Shown: positions 8,920 to 18,960 of the stretch, piece after piece
Layout of the letters: each line of letters starts with the position of its first letter
Numbering within the stretch: the stretch's first letter is position 1
From: Rothia sp. ZJ932
GTDB taxonomy: Bacteria; Actinomycetota; Actinomycetes; Actinomycetales; Micrococcaceae
Direction: 5' to 3'
Assembly: GCF_016924835.1 (NCBI RefSeq)
Contig: NZ_CP070480.1
Span: forward strand, 1,116,001-1,180,000
Length of the DNA: 64,000 bases
Position numbers and translations under genes: made by a program
Notes under the pieces: generated by a model
Databases searched by the model: none
The model's input: only the letters and a program-made list of their open reading frames with translations
What the model was told of the DNA's origin: nothing

Positions 8920-9441
8920 GTGGAAACTAGGCTTATACTCACCCTCATCTGCATCGGAATTGTGATTGCGGTGTTCTCACTGATGTGGCTGGGATGGAGA
9001 AACCGCCAACGCCGCCAAGAAAACCTACCTACTCTTGCGGTGGTGCCCGCCGGCTATGACCAACGTGCTTCAACGATTGGCGTACCTGGCACCTACGTTG
9101 CCACCACCGTCATGGGAGACTGGCTTGACCGAGTGGCGGTACACAGCTTAGGTGTTAAAGCTAAAGCTACCGTGTTGGTCTACGAGGACGCGCTGATTAT
9201 TTCTCGCGAGGGTGCTCATGATCTTTTCATACCCGTCACCGATATCATTGCGGTACGTACTGAGGCTGGCATGAGTGGAAAGTTCGTTGAGAAAGACGGG
9301 CTCGTGATGGTCTCTTGGCAGCACGGTCAGGCAAAGCTCGATACCGGGTTCCGAACCCAGTTCGCTGAGCATAAGCCCATGCTGCTGCAAGAGATTTGCA
9401 CTATCGCACCGCACGCGGCCCAAGAACTGCCCTCCCTATAA
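8920..9441 (+). CDS. Membrane-anchored protein of the pyr operon (between pyrC and carA)
   Basis: A 173-residue protein starting at GTG 8920 behind a GGGGAG ribosome site. One N-terminal membrane helix (about residues 3-25) is followed by a short basic stretch and a soluble domain of about 130 residues, mixed beta-rich in character. An uncharacterised membrane protein occupies this same slot in Mycobacterium (Rv1382 family), so position and topology match a conserved actinobacterial family. No catalytic motif is visible. Its constant place inside the pyr operon suggests a link to pyrimidine synthesis, but the function is unknown. Confidence 0.85.
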   Translation: METRLILTLICIGIVIAVFSLMWLGWRNRQRRQENLPTLAVVPAGYDQRASTIGVPGTYVATTVMGDWLDRVAVHSLGVKAKATVLVYEDALIISREGAHDLFIPVTDIIAVRTEAGMSGKFVEKDGLVMVSWQHGQAKLDTGFRTQFAEHKPMLLQEICTIAPHAAQELPSL

Positions 9442-9485
9442 ACCACACACTTATACTCATTTTTGACACAGAAAGAAAAGGATTC

Positions 9486-10646
9486 ATGGCTACAAATTCA
9501 GCACAGAAGCTGGCGCTTCTAATCCTTGAAGACGGAACTGTATTCCGTGGCGCCGCCTACGGTGCAACCGGTTCAACTCTCGGTGAGGCTGTGTTCTCCA
9601 CCGGCATGACCGGCTACCAGGAAACCCTGACAGACCCCTCCTACGCCGGTCAGATTGTTGTACAAACCGCACCGCACATCGGCAATACCGGTGTTAACGA
9701 GGAAGACGCGGAATCTCGCAAGATTTGGGTTGCTGGTTATGTGGTACGCGATGCCGCCCGCCGTGCCTCCAACTGGCGTAGCGAGCGCACCCTCGATGAA
9801 GAACTTATTGAGCAGGGCATCGTGGGCATTCAGGGTATTGATACCCGCGCCCTCACCCGTCACCTGCGCTCAGCTGGTTCGATGCGTGCCGGTATTTTTA
9901 GCGCAGACGCTGCGCAGCGTCCTGAAGCAGAACTGCTCGACGAGGTCAAAAACTCTGTACCGATGGCTGGTCGCGCCCTCGCTGATTCAGTATCAATCGA
10001 TGAGGCGTACACCGTTGAACCCAAGAACTTCGGCTGGGATTCAGAGCCCCAGGCAACCCTCGTTGCTGTCGATCTGGGCATCAAGTCAATGACCCCCGAG
10101 CGTTTTGCTGAGCGCGGTGTGCGTGTTCACGTGGTGCCTGCTTCTTCAACTCTTGAAGATATCAACGGCTACAACCCTGACGGCGTATTCTTCTCGAACG
10201 GTCCTGGCGACCCCGCTACCGCCGATACCCAGGTGCAGCTTCTGCAGAGCGTTCTCAAGCAGGGCACTCCCTTCTTTGGCATCTGCTTTGGTAACCAGCT
10301 ACTGGGTCGTGCCCTTGGCTTTGGCACCTACAAGTTGCCTTTCGGTCACCGCGGCATCAACCAGCCCGTGCTCGATAAGCTCACCGGCAAGGTAGAAATC
10401 ACCGCCCAGAACCACGGTTTTGCTGTGGACGCGCCGGTTGAAGGCACCGTACAGGCACCCGAAGCTGAATTCGGCACCGTTGAGGTCTCACACGTTGGTC
10501 TGAACGATCAGGTGGTTGAGGGCTTGCGCTGCCTAGACATTCCTGCCTTTAGTGTGCAGTACCACCCCGAAGCGGCGGCAGGTCCTCACGACTCTGCCTA
10601 CCTCTTTGACCGTTTTATTGACCTGATGCTCGAGAAGAAGAACTAA
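9486..10646 (+). CDS. carA: Carbamoyl phosphate synthase small subunit (glutamine amidotransferase)
   Basis: Hydrolyses glutamine and channels ammonia to CarB. The start at ATG 9486 gives the typical N-terminus ([18 protein letters not shown]); the frame is open upstream to 9396, but that would overlap the previous gene. The class I amidotransferase domain has the nucleophile Cys in [15 protein letters not shown] (about residue 270) and the His/Glu pair in [10 protein letters not shown]. Length is 386 residues. carB follows after 16 bp. Confidence 0.96.
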   Translation: MATNSAQKLALLILEDGTVFRGAAYGATGSTLGEAVFSTGMTGYQETLTDPSYAGQIVVQTAPHIGNTGVNEEDAESRKIWVAGYVVRDAARRASNWRSERTLDEELIEQGIVGIQGIDTRALTRHLRSAGSMRAGIFSADAAQRPEAELLDEVKNSVPMAGRALADSVSIDEAYTVEPKNFGWDSEPQATLVAVDLGIKSMTPERFAERGVRVHVVPASSTLEDINGYNPDGVFFSNGPGDPATADTQVQLLQSVLKQGTPFFGICFGNQLLGRALGFGTYKLPFGHRGINQPVLDKLTGKVEITAQNHGFAVDAPVEGTVQAPEAEFGTVEVSHVGLNDQVVEGLRCLDIPAFSVQYHPEAAAGPHDSAYLFDRFIDLMLEKKN

Positions 10647-10662
10647 GAGAGAACCTCACACT

Positions 10663-13600
10663 ATGCCACGCAGAAAAGATTTGAACAGTATTCTTGTTAT
10701 TGGTTCTGGCCCCATTGTTATTGGTCAGGCAGCTGAGTTCGACTACTCGGGTACCCAGGCACTGCGCGTGCTCAAAGAAGAGGGCGTGCGCGTCATCCTG
10801 GTGAACTCCAACCCGGCTACCATTATGACTGACCCTGAGTTTGCTGATGCCACTTATATTGAGCCGATTACCCCTGAGGTGATTGAGAAGATTATCGCTA
10901 AGGAAAAGCCGGACGCGATTTTGCCGACCCTGGGCGGTCAGACCGCGCTCAACGCCGCGATTTCATTGGATGAAGCGGGAATTCTCGATAAGTATAAGGT
11001 TGAGCTGATTGGTGCGAACATCGAGGCAATCAACCTGGGTGAAGACCGCGAGGCGTTCAAGGGCGTTGTAGAGCGCGCTGGTGGCGAGTCAGCGCGCTCG
11101 GTAATTGTTCACACCATGGAAGAAGCGCTGGAAGCAGCCAAAGAACTCGGATACCCCATGGTGGTGCGTCCTTCATTCACCATGGGCGGTTTGGGCTCAG
11201 GCCTTGCCTACAACGAAGAAGACCTCTACCGCATCGCAGGTGCAGGTATTCAGTACAGCCCCACCAGCGAGGTTCTGCTCGAAGAATCAATCCTAGGCTG
11301 GAAAGAATACGAGCTAGAGATGATGCGCGACACCAACGACAACGTGGTGGTCGTTTGCTCGATCGAAAACTTTGACCCCGTAGGCGTACACACCGGTGAT
11401 TCCATCACCGTAGCCCCCGCGCTGACCCTCACCGACCGCGAATTCCAGAAGCTGCGCGATATCGCAATCAACGTGATTCGCGAAGTTGGCGTCGACACTG
11501 GTGGTTGCAACATTCAGTTCGCGATTGAGCCCAACACCGGTCGCGTGGTCGTTATCGAGATGAACCCCCGCGTCTCACGTTCATCAGCTCTCGCCTCCAA
11601 AGCAACCGGCTTCCCGATTGCTAAGATCGCAACCAAACTTTCGCTGGGCTACACCCTGGATGAAATCCCTAACGATATCACCCAGAAGACCCCGGCGTCC
11701 TTCGAACCTACCCTCGACTACGTCGTGGTTAAGGTTCCCCGTTTCGCCTTTGAGAAGTTTCCCGCAGCTGACCCGACCCTGACCACCACCATGAAGTCAG
11801 TGGGCGAGGCTATGGCACTGGGCCGTAACTTCACCGAAGCACTGCAGAAGGCGATGCGCTCGATGGAGCAGAAGAACTCGTCCTTCTCTTTCGTCAAGCC
11901 TAAGCTGACCGAAGCTGAACTTACCGAGCTGATTGAAAAGACGAAGACTCCCACTACCGAGCGTATCTACCAGGTGCAGCAGGCTTTGCTTGCCGGTGCA
12001 ACCATTGAGCAGATGTACGAAGCAACTGCCATCGACCCCTGGTTCTTGGACCAGCTGGTACTGCTCAATGAGGTTGCCGAAGAGGTTTCTTCTAAGGCTG
12101 GGCATCTGGATGCTGACACCCTGCGTCTTGCTAAGCGTCACGGTTTCTCTGACGCTCAGATTGCAGAACTGACCCTCAACTCAGAAGCCGTGGTACGCGG
12201 TGTTCGCCACGCTCTGGGTATTCGCCCGGTCTTTAAGACCGTTGATACTTGCGCAGCTGAGTTCGAGGCATTCACCCCCTACCACTATTCCTCCTATGAT
12301 GCTGAGGACGAGGTAGTACCCCACGAAAAGCCTTCCATTATGATTCTGGGTTCGGGCCCCAACCGCATTGGTCAGGGCATTGAGTTCGATTACTCCTGTG
12401 TGCATGCCTCACTGGTTCTGCGCGAGGCGGGCTACGAGACCGTCATGGTTAACTGCAACCCCGAAACTGTCTCAACGGATTACGATGTGTCAACCCGTCT
12501 CTACTTTGAACCGCTCACCCTCGAAGATGTACTCGAGGTTGTTGAATCAGAACGCCGCACCGGTGGTTTGATGGGCGTGTTTGTACAGTTGGGTGGTCAA
12601 ACCCCGCTGAAACTTGCTAAGGCTCTTAAAGAGGCTGGCATTCCAATTCTGGGTACCACCCCCGAAGCAATCGATCTTGCCGAAGACCGCGGGGAATTCG
12701 CGCGCGTCCTTGAAGAAGCTCAGCTGATTTCACCGAAGAACGGCACAGCCTTCACCTTCGAATCGTCCAAGAAGATTGCCGATGAAATCGGTTACCCCGT
12801 GCTGGTACGCCCCTCCTATGTGCTGGGTGGACGCGGCATGGAAATCGTGTATGACGAAGCTCAGTTGGCACGTTACCTTGAAAACGCTACTGAGGTTTCG
12901 CCCTCACAGCCCGCTCTCATTGATAAGTTCCTTGAGGACGCCATCGAAATCGACGTGGATGCTCTCTACGACGGAGAAGACATGTACCTCGGAGGCATCA
13001 TGGAGCACATCGAAGAGGCAGGTATTCACTCCGGTGACTCAGCGTGTACGCTGCCCCCGATTACCTTGGGCACCGACATCCTTGAACGAGTCAAAGAAGC
13101 AACCTTCAAGATTGCTCAGGGCGTGGGTGTCAAGGGTCTGATTAACATGCAGTTCGCGGTTGCTTCAGATATTCTCTATGTCATTGAAGCTAACCCCCGT
13201 GCATCGCGTACCGTTCCTTTCGTTTCTAAAGCAACCGGTGTGCAGCTGGCGAAGGCAGCGGCACTGATTGGCGTGGGTAAGACCATTGCTGATCTGAAGG
13301 CTGACGGTGTTTTGCCGAGCAAGATGGACGGCGCATCCTTACCCGATGAGACTGCTATTGCGGTCAAAGAGGTTGTACTACCCTTCAACCGTTTCCGCAC
13401 CCCCGAGGGTATTGTGGTTGATTCACTGCTGGGCCCGGAAATGCGTTCAACCGGTGAGGTCATGGGTCTTGACCGCTACCTCGATACCGCTTTCGCCAAG
13501 GCCCAAACAGCAGTGGGGGCCAAGCTACCCACCGAAGGCAAGGTCTTTGTGTCAGTGGCTAACCGCGATAAGCGCAGCACCATCATCTATGTGAAGATGC

Positions 13601-13968
13601 TAGAGCAGCTGGGCTTTGACATTGTTTCCACCGGCGGCACCGCTGCTGTGCTCCGCCGCAACGGCGTTATTTCGCAGGTTGTACCTAAGATCGGTGAAGA
13701 AGCTGAGGGTGAGCCCTCAATTGTCGATATGATTCGCGAGGGCGAGATCAACCTGATTTTCAATACGCCTTCAGGTGGTCAGGCTCGCGGTGATGGCTAC
13801 CAGATTCGCGCGGCGGCAACCAGTATCGGTTGCCCCATCGTCACCACTATCTCTGAATTTGGTGCGGCGGTTCAGGCAATTAACGCTCTGCGCGAGTACA
13901 GCTGGGACGTCATGAGTTTGCAGGAGCATGAAGCTCAGCTTCTTGACTCAGTCGAGGCACGAGCATGA
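10663..13968 (+). CDS. carB: Carbamoyl phosphate synthase large subunit
   Basis: Makes carbamoyl phosphate from bicarbonate, ammonia and two ATP for both pyrimidine and arginine synthesis. The 1101 residues form two homologous ATP-grasp halves, recognised by the paired start motifs [20 protein letters not shown] and [20 protein letters not shown], the glycine loops [10 protein letters not shown] and SYVLGGRGM, and a C-terminal MGS-like allosteric domain of about 140 residues. It overlaps pyrF by 4 bp (ATGA), so the two are probably translationally coupled. Confidence 0.97.
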   Translation: MPRRKDLNSILVIGSGPIVIGQAAEFDYSGTQALRVLKEEGVRVILVNSNPATIMTDPEFADATYIEPITPEVIEKIIAKEKPDAILPTLGGQTALNAAISLDEAGILDKYKVELIGANIEAINLGEDREAFKGVVERAGGESARSVIVHTMEEALEAAKELGYPMVVRPSFTMGGLGSGLAYNEEDLYRIAGAGIQYSPTSEVLLEESILGWKEYELEMMRDTNDNVVVVCSIENFDPVGVHTGDSITVAPALTLTDREFQKLRDIAINVIREVGVDTGGCNIQFAIEPNTGRVVVIEMNPRVSRSSALASKATGFPIAKIATKLSLGYTLDEIPNDITQKTPASFEPTLDYVVVKVPRFAFEKFPAADPTLTTTMKSVGEAMALGRNFTEALQKAMRSMEQKNSSFSFVKPKLTEAELTELIEKTKTPTTERIYQVQQALLAGATIEQMYEATAIDPWFLDQLVLLNEVAEEVSSKAGHLDADTLRLAKRHGFSDAQIAELTLNSEAVVRGVRHALGIRPVFKTVDTCAAEFEAFTPYHYSSYDAEDEVVPHEKPSIMILGSGPNRIGQGIEFDYSCVHASLVLREAGYETVMVNCNPETVSTDYDVSTRLYFEPLTLEDVLEVVESERRTGGLMGVFVQLGGQTPLKLAKALKEAGIPILGTTPEAIDLAEDRGEFARVLEEAQLISPKNGTAFTFESSKKIADEIGYPVLVRPSYVLGGRGMEIVYDEAQLARYLENATEVSPSQPALIDKFLEDAIEIDVDALYDGEDMYLGGIMEHIEEAGIHSGDSACTLPPITLGTDILERVKEATFKIAQGVGVKGLINMQFAVASDILYVIEANPRASRTVPFVSKATGVQLAKAAALIGVGKTIADLKADGVLPSKMDGASLPDETAIAVKEVVLPFNRFRTPEGIVVDSLLGPEMRSTGEVMGLDRYLDTAFAKAQTAVGAKLPTEGKVFVSVANRDKRSTIIYVKMLEQLGFDIVSTGGTAAVLRRNGVISQVVPKIGEEAEGEPSIVDMIREGEINLIFNTPSGGQARGDGYQIRAAATSIGCPIVTTISEFGAAVQAINALREYSWDVMSLQEHEAQLLDSVEARA

Positions 13969-14831
13969 GCAATCCGTCAGTAGAAAAGATGCCTTTCGGC
14001 GATCGGCTGGCAACAGCCATCAGCGAGCGCGGTTCTCTGTGCGTGGGTATTGACCCGCACGCCCAGTTGTTGGAGCAGTGGGGACTGCCCGATAACGCTG
14101 AGGGTCTGCGAGCTTTTACTGAGGCTGTGGTTGAGGGGTGCGGTGACCACGTTGCAGCCTTCAAGCCGCAGGTAGCTTTCTTTGAGCGCCATGGAGCCGC
14201 TGGCTTTCAGGTGCTTGAAGAGTTGTTCACCGAGGCGCGTGTACGAAATATTCTGATTATTGCTGATGCCAAGCGCGGTGATATTGGCTCAACGATGAAG
14301 GCCTATGCTGATTCATGGTTGGGTAGTTCACCGTTAGCTACTGACTCTGTGACGTTGAGCCCCTATCTGGGTTTTGAGTCTTTGCGTCCGGCACTAGATG
14401 CAGCTGATAAGCATCAGCGTGGCACCTTTGTATTGGCGCTCACCTCAAACCCTGAAGGACGCTCGGTACAGCATGTCGGAGGCACAGCGTCCGTAGCCCG
14501 TTCTATCATCGAGCAAGCTCATGCTGAGAACGAGCGTAGCAGCTGGTACCATATGGGCTCATGTGGTCTGGTGGTGGGTGCTACTGTGGGGCAGGCGCTT
14601 GTAGATTTGGAGATTGACCTCTCCAGCTTCAACGGGCCCATTTTGGCACCCGGTTACGGTGCGCAAGGTGCAACAGCTGCTGACCTGTATTCTGTATTCT
14701 CAGGAATTGAGAAACAGGTACTGGTGAATTCGAGCCGTGGCGTTTTGGCGCACGGTCCAAACACCGATTCTTTGCGCGAAGCTGCCGAAGCGTCGCGCGA
14801 AGATCTCTTGACGGTTTTGAACGCCGCCTAA
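13965..14831 (+). CDS. pyrF: Orotidine 5'-phosphate decarboxylase
   Basis: Decarboxylates OMP to UMP. The active-site block [11 protein letters not shown] (about residues 100-110) has the catalytic Lys-Asp arrangement, and [20 protein letters not shown] and [12 protein letters not shown] match the long, type 2 form found in actinobacteria. Length is 288 residues. It is the last gene of the pyr operon here; pyrD is at 50267 and no pyrE is in the window. Confidence 0.94.
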   Translation: MSNPSVEKMPFGDRLATAISERGSLCVGIDPHAQLLEQWGLPDNAEGLRAFTEAVVEGCGDHVAAFKPQVAFFERHGAAGFQVLEELFTEARVRNILIIADAKRGDIGSTMKAYADSWLGSSPLATDSVTLSPYLGFESLRPALDAADKHQRGTFVLALTSNPEGRSVQHVGGTASVARSIIEQAHAENERSSWYHMGSCGLVVGATVGQALVDLEIDLSSFNGPILAPGYGAQGATAADLYSVFSGIEKQVLVNSSRGVLAHGPNTDSLREAAEASREDLLTVLNAA

Positions 14832-14854
14832 AACTATTGCATAACCTATCTTGT

Positions 14855-14914
14855 GCGAAAGTGTCCCTGATGAGCCGATATCAATCGGTGAATGGGGAAC
14901 AGGGACGCTTTCGC
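14855..14914 (+). terminator. 15-bp stem enclosing a second hairpin, between pyrF and mihF
   Basis: GCGAAAGTGTCCCTG (14855-14869) pairs along its full length with CAGGGACGCTTTCGC (14900-14914), with one G-T pair. The 30-nt loop holds a second hairpin, CCGAT-atca-ATCGG (14875-14888). A run of six T lies 10 nt downstream (14925-14930). It probably ends the pyr operon, but the size and nested form are more elaborate than the other terminators here, so a leader or small RNA is also possible. Confidence 0.6.
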
Positions 14915-14943
14915 GATAGAGATATTTTTTACTTGGGGTAAAG

Positions 14944-15258
14944 ATGATTATTAAGCCACTCACCAATGAGCAGCGAGCCGAAGCAAGAGCGAAGGCTAAT
15001 ATTTCACGTGCAGCACGAGCTGCCGTCAAAGAAGATTTAAAACAGCGCAAAATAACTGTTGAAGAAGTTCTTGAGCGGTCGAAATCTGACGAAGCGCTGA
15101 GTAGACTGAAAGTAGTGGATTTGCTTCGCTCTATCCCCAGCATTGGCGAGATAAAGGCTGAGGCTATCATGGCAGAACTCAATATTGCGTCTTCGCGGCG
15201 ACTGCGTGGATTAGGCATTCACCAGCGTCAGGCGCTCATTGATTACCTTAATCGCTAA
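14944..15258 (+). CDS. mihF: Actinobacterial integration host factor
   Basis: A small basic nucleoid-associated protein, unrelated to enterobacterial IHF, that binds and bends DNA; it is essential in mycobacteria. The 104 residues show the family pattern: LTNEQRAEARAKA, a basic helix (RAARAAVKEDLKQRK), KVVDLLRSIPSIGEIKAEAIMAELNIA with a helix-hairpin-helix-like turn, and RRLRGLGIHQRQAL. Its place upstream of gmk and rpoZ is the conserved actinobacterial order. It has its own start region after the stem-loop at 14855. Confidence 0.93.
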   Translation: MIIKPLTNEQRAEARAKANISRAARAAVKEDLKQRKITVEEVLERSKSDEALSRLKVVDLLRSIPSIGEIKAEAIMAELNIASSRRLRGLGIHQRQALIDYLNR

Positions 15259-15276
15259 CACACAAGGTGGTAACAG

Positions 15277-15849
15277 ATGGCAGAGAAAACAGCACCCAAA
15301 CTAACAGTACTTGCAGGCCCTACGGCTGTGGGCAAGGGTACCGTTTCTGCTTACATTCGTAAGAACTACCCGCAGGTGTGGTTTTCTGTATCTGCTACTA
15401 CTCGCGACCCTCGCCCGGGTGAGGTTGACGGCGAGCACTACTATTTTACTTCTGAAGAAGCATTCGATGCGATGGTTGATAACCGTCAGATGCTGGAGTG
15501 GGCTGTTGTTCACAACTCTTACAAGTACGGCACCATGCGCACCATGGTTGAGGATGCGTTAGAGGCAGGCAAGCACGTTTTCTTGGAAATCGATATTCAG
15601 GGTGCTCGTCAGATTCGTAACAACATGCCCGACGCCCAGTTCATTTTCTTGGCTCCTCCGAGTTGGGAAGAGCTGGTGAACCGTTTGGTTGGTCGTAACA
15701 CCGAAACTAAAGAAGAGCAGGCAGCTCGCTTGGAGACCGCTAAAGACGAGCTAGCTGCTGAGGTCGAGTTCGATGAAACCGTTATCAATGATGAGGTTGA
15801 GCGCGCCGCAGAGGAAATCATCGCCCTGATGGGTCTGAACAAAAAATAG
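15277..15849 (+). CDS. gmk: Guanylate kinase
   Basis: Phosphorylates GMP to GDP. The P-loop is GPTAVGKGT (about residues 13-21), the GMP-binding part is SATTRDPRPGEVDGEHYYF, and the lid region has IDIQGARQI. Length is 190 residues, typical. The ribosome site AAGGTGG precedes ATG 15277. It is 18 bp from mihF and probably shares its transcript; a hairpin follows the gene. Confidence 0.95.
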   Translation: MAEKTAPKLTVLAGPTAVGKGTVSAYIRKNYPQVWFSVSATTRDPRPGEVDGEHYYFTSEEAFDAMVDNRQMLEWAVVHNSYKYGTMRTMVEDALEAGKHVFLEIDIQGARQIRNNMPDAQFIFLAPPSWEELVNRLVGRNTETKEEQAARLETAKDELAAEVEFDETVINDEVERAAEEIIALMGLNKK

Positions 15850-15868
15850 GGTTTTCTCATGCCGATAT

Positions 15869-15920
15869 GCCCTGTGAATTGCTCAAGGCACGTGTTCTTG
15901 GTGCGGCTCACAGGGCTTTT
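15869..15920 (+). terminator. Terminator after gmk
   Basis: GCCCTGTGA (15869-15877) pairs with TCACAGGGC (15908-15916), followed by TTTT. The 30-nt loop includes a further possible small stem (CAAG/CTTG). Confidence 0.65.
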
Positions 15921-15945
15921 GCGTGCCAAAATCCTGCGAACAGGC

Positions 15946-15951
15946 TATAGT
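15946..15951 (+). promoter_or_regulatory. Candidate -10 element for rpoZ
   Basis: TATAGT lies 84 nt before the rpoZ start. No good -35 is seen at 16-18 bp, so support is partial. Confidence 0.4.
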
Positions 15952-16035
15952 TGATATTTAGTTTTGGCTCCGCTTATGGAGTTCTTGAAAGAAGCGGTAC
16001 TCACCGCATTTTTACCGACAATTTTTGGAGTTTTC

Positions 16036-16425
16036 GTGGCTACTGCTCACAACGAAGAAGGAATCATCAACCCCAGTGCTGATGCCCTGATTGAGAAGGC
16101 TGAATCAAAGTACGGTTTGGTGATTTTTGGTGCGCGTCGTGCTCGCCAGATCAACGCCTACTACTCGCAGCTTCACGACAATCTCTACGATTTTGTAGGT
16201 CCCTTGGTGGATAGTGAGCCTAACGAGAAGGCGCTGTCTGTTGCAATGCGCGAAATCAACGAGGGTTTGATTGAAGCTAACCACGTGACTGATTCAAAGT
16301 TTGATGAGAACGGTCAGATTATTCACGAAGCTATGAGCGCTGACTTCTTCCCCGGTGATGTATACGGTGAAGAATTTGTTGACGCACCGGTGGTTGAGTT
16401 CGTAGACGCACCGGAATCAGAATAA
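16036..16425 (+). CDS. rpoZ: RNA polymerase omega subunit
   Basis: Assists assembly of the beta' subunit into RNA polymerase. The core matches actinobacterial omega: [57 protein letters not shown]. The start is GTG 16036, chosen for the GGAG site 5 nt upstream; the frame stays open upstream, but those residues (hydrophobic, from 15964) do not fit the family. The 129-residue protein has an acidic C-terminal extension of about 30 residues ([18 protein letters not shown]) that includes a short repeat of FVDAP. Confidence 0.9.
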   Translation: MATAHNEEGIINPSADALIEKAESKYGLVIFGARRARQINAYYSQLHDNLYDFVGPLVDSEPNEKALSVAMREINEGLIEANHVTDSKFDENGQIIHEAMSADFFPGDVYGEEFVDAPVVEFVDAPESE

Positions 16426-16449
16426 TTTTCTGCTAGAGACATTACTTTT

Positions 16450-17703
16450 ATGCGTATTGTCGTTGGTATCGGAGGGGGCATTGCTGCGTATAAGGCAACA
16501 ATGCTCCTTCGTCTATTTTCTAAGGCGGGGCATGAGGTTATTGCGATGCCTACCGCTGCCGCCCTTGAGTTCGTGGGTAAGCCTACGCTTGAGGCACTCA
16601 GCAGCAATGAGGTGTCGGTCTCTGTTTTTGAGCGGGTGCCCCAGGTTAATCACGTTGCTCAGGCTGAGCAGTGCGATGCGGTAGTGATTGCCCCTGCAAC
16701 CGCTGATCTCATGGCTCGGTTGGCGATCGGACGCGCGGATGACCTGCTCAGTGCCACCGTGCTAACCACTCACGCCCCGGTGATTCTTGCTCCAGCGATG
16801 CACACGCAGATGTGGGAGCACCCGGCAACAGTCAAGAACGTTGAGACGCTGAGGTATTTTGGCTATCACGTGATTGACCCCGCCGTGGGGCGTTTGACGG
16901 GCCCCGATTCGGGTGTGGGCAGAATGCCCGAACCCGAAGATATTTTCGCTCAGGCGCTGGAGATTATTAGTTCTGACGGAGGAGTGCTCGATGCCGCTGC
17001 CCCCGCTCAGCCTCAAGCCGGTGACCTGGCAGGACGGCGCGTCCTAGTCACCGCAGGAGGAACCCGTGAGCCGCTCGATCCCGTGAGGTTCTTGGGTAAT
17101 CGTTCTTCTGGCAAACAGGGGGTTGCTATTGCACAAGCTGCGGTGGCGGCCGGTGCGCACGTCACCCTGATTGCCGCCCATATGGAGGTTGAGCCTCCAG
17201 CTGATGTGCGCGTCATCAAGGTGTCTACCGCCGATGAACTGCATCGCGAGGTGCTGGGAGAACTCAATACCTACGATGTGCTGGTCATGGCAGCGGCGGT
17301 TGCTGATTTTAAGCCCGCCCAGTTTGAGGCTTTCAAAATCAAGAAAACTGATGATCCTCACCAGGTACCGACCATAGAGCTGGTGCGTAACCCCGATATC
17401 CTCAAAGACGCGGTGGCACAGCGCGGCACAGGTTCTCTGCCTGCCACTATTGTGGGTTTTGCCGCTGAAACAGGGGATGCTACGACGTCAGCCCTCGAAT
17501 TTGGACGAGCGAAACTTCAACGCAAGGGCTGCGATTTACTCGTGGTTAATGAGGTAGGCGAGACTAAAGGCTTCGGGCAAGATACCAACGAGATTTTCAT
17601 TTTGAACCGCCGCACAGATGACGTTGTCAATGCCTCTGGCAGTAAGTATGACGTAGCGGTGACTCTCATGCGTAGTATTGCGCAACAACTCAATAATAAT
17701 TAA
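16450..17703 (+). CDS. coaBC: Bifunctional phosphopantothenoylcysteine decarboxylase / phosphopantothenate-cysteine ligase
   Basis: Catalyses two successive steps of coenzyme A synthesis. The N-terminal CoaC half (about residues 1-175) is a flavoprotein fold with [11 protein letters not shown] and the substrate motif [13 protein letters not shown]; His replaces the Asn of the enterobacterial enzyme, a variant I recall as usual in actinobacteria. The CoaB half begins [27 protein letters not shown] and contains AAAVADFKP. Length is 417 residues. It is in the conserved order rpoZ-coaBC-metK-priA. Confidence 0.94.
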   Translation: MRIVVGIGGGIAAYKATMLLRLFSKAGHEVIAMPTAAALEFVGKPTLEALSSNEVSVSVFERVPQVNHVAQAEQCDAVVIAPATADLMARLAIGRADDLLSATVLTTHAPVILAPAMHTQMWEHPATVKNVETLRYFGYHVIDPAVGRLTGPDSGVGRMPEPEDIFAQALEIISSDGGVLDAAAPAQPQAGDLAGRRVLVTAGGTREPLDPVRFLGNRSSGKQGVAIAQAAVAAGAHVTLIAAHMEVEPPADVRVIKVSTADELHREVLGELNTYDVLVMAAAVADFKPAQFEAFKIKKTDDPHQVPTIELVRNPDILKDAVAQRGTGSLPATIVGFAAETGDATTSALEFGRAKLQRKGCDLLVVNEVGETKGFGQDTNEIFILNRRTDDVVNASGSKYDVAVTLMRSIAQQLNNN

Positions 17704-17731
17704 TCATTGCCCGCTTGACGGGTACGGAATG

Positions 17732-17737
17732 TACAGT
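17732..17737 (+). promoter_or_regulatory. Candidate -10 for a leaderless metK mRNA
   Basis: TACAGT ends 7 nt before GTG 17745, so transcription would begin at or next to the start codon. No clear -35. Confidence 0.4.
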
Positions 17738-17744
17738 GGTGAAC

Positions 17745-18950
17745 GTGAGTAATAATCAGCATTTGCGCCTCTTTACCAGTGAGTCAGTCACTGAAGGCCA
17801 CCCCGATAAAATTTGTGATCAGATTTCAGACGCCGTTCTTGACGGTCTGCTGACAGTAGACCCCACATCAAACGTCGCCGTTGAGACGATGGTGACCACT
17901 GGCCAGGTTATGGTTGCCGGTGAGGTAACCACTAAAGGTTACGTTGATATTCCCTCGATTGTGCGCAAGACAATCCTAGATATCGGCTATAACTCCTCAA
18001 CCCACGGTTTTGACGGCCAGTTTTGCGGTGTCTCCGTCTCTATTGGCGAGCAGTCCCTAGATATCAACTCTGGCGTCTACAACTCCCTTGAGGTGCGCCA
18101 GAACACGGCGAAGGATGACTACGATACCCAGGGCGCTGGTGACCAGGGCATCATGTTCGGTTACGCATCGAATGAAACTGATGTCTTGATGCCAGCCCCC
18201 ATTTGGGCAGCTCACCGCCTTTCGGAACAGCTGACCAAGGTGCGTAAAAACGGTACTCTTGAGGGTCTGCGTCCTGATGGTAAAACCCAGGTCACGTTGG
18301 CTTACGACTCCAATCACGTACCCGTTGCTATTGACACTGTGGTGGTTTCAACCCAGCACGCTGCCGACTACGACCTCAAAGACCTTGAAAACGACGTGCG
18401 TGAGCAGGTCATCTCACCGGTTCTTGCAGGCATTGACCTCGATAGCTCACAGGCAAAGTTCATCATTAACCCTGCCGGTCAGTTTGTGCAGGGCGGTCCC
18501 GTAGGCGATGCCGGCTTGACCGGTCGCAAAATCATCGTTGATACCTACGGCGGTATGGCACGTCACGGCGGCGGTGCTTTCTCGGGTAAAGACCCCTCGA
18601 AGGTTGACCGTTCAGCTGCCTACGCTATGCGTTGGGTTGCCAAAAACGTAGTTGCAGCAGGTCTCGCTGACCGCGCTGAGGTACAGGTTGCCTACGCTAT
18701 CGGTCAGGCCGCACCGGTGGGTCTTTACGTTGAAACCTTCGATACCGAAAAAGTTGATCCGGTGAAAATTGAGAAGGCAATCCGCGAGGTCTTTGACCTG
18801 CGTCCGCTGGCGATTATCAACGAGCTCGATTTGCGCCGCCCCATCTACGCTAAGACGGCAGCGCACGGTCACTTTGGGCGCACAGAGCCAGAGTTCACCT
18901 GGGAGCGCACAAACCGCGTAGATGCTCTCACTCAGGCAGTCGGCGCATAA
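17745..18950 (+). CDS. metK: S-adenosylmethionine synthase
   Basis: Makes S-adenosylmethionine from methionine and ATP. Signatures: [28 protein letters not shown] (hexapeptide region) and [21 protein letters not shown] with the P-loop-like [16 protein letters not shown]. Possible starts are TTG 17715, GTG 17739 and GTG 17745; the last gives the family-like N-terminus [17 protein letters not shown] and lies 7 nt after a -10-like hexamer. Length is then 401 residues. priA starts 10 bp downstream. Confidence 0.95.
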   Translation: MSNNQHLRLFTSESVTEGHPDKICDQISDAVLDGLLTVDPTSNVAVETMVTTGQVMVAGEVTTKGYVDIPSIVRKTILDIGYNSSTHGFDGQFCGVSVSIGEQSLDINSGVYNSLEVRQNTAKDDYDTQGAGDQGIMFGYASNETDVLMPAPIWAAHRLSEQLTKVRKNGTLEGLRPDGKTQVTLAYDSNHVPVAIDTVVVSTQHAADYDLKDLENDVREQVISPVLAGIDLDSSQAKFIINPAGQFVQGGPVGDAGLTGRKIIVDTYGGMARHGGGAFSGKDPSKVDRSAAYAMRWVAKNVVAAGLADRAEVQVAYAIGQAAPVGLYVETFDTEKVDPVKIEKAIREVFDLRPLAIINELDLRRPIYAKTAAHGHFGRTEPEFTWERTNRVDALTQAVGA

Positions 18951-18953
18951 AAT
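18948..18953 (+). promoter_or_regulatory. Candidate -10 for a leaderless priA mRNA
   Basis: TAAAAT overlaps the metK stop and ends 7 nt before ATG 18961. No ribosome site precedes that ATG. Confidence 0.45.
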
Positions 18954-18960
18954 AGAACCC

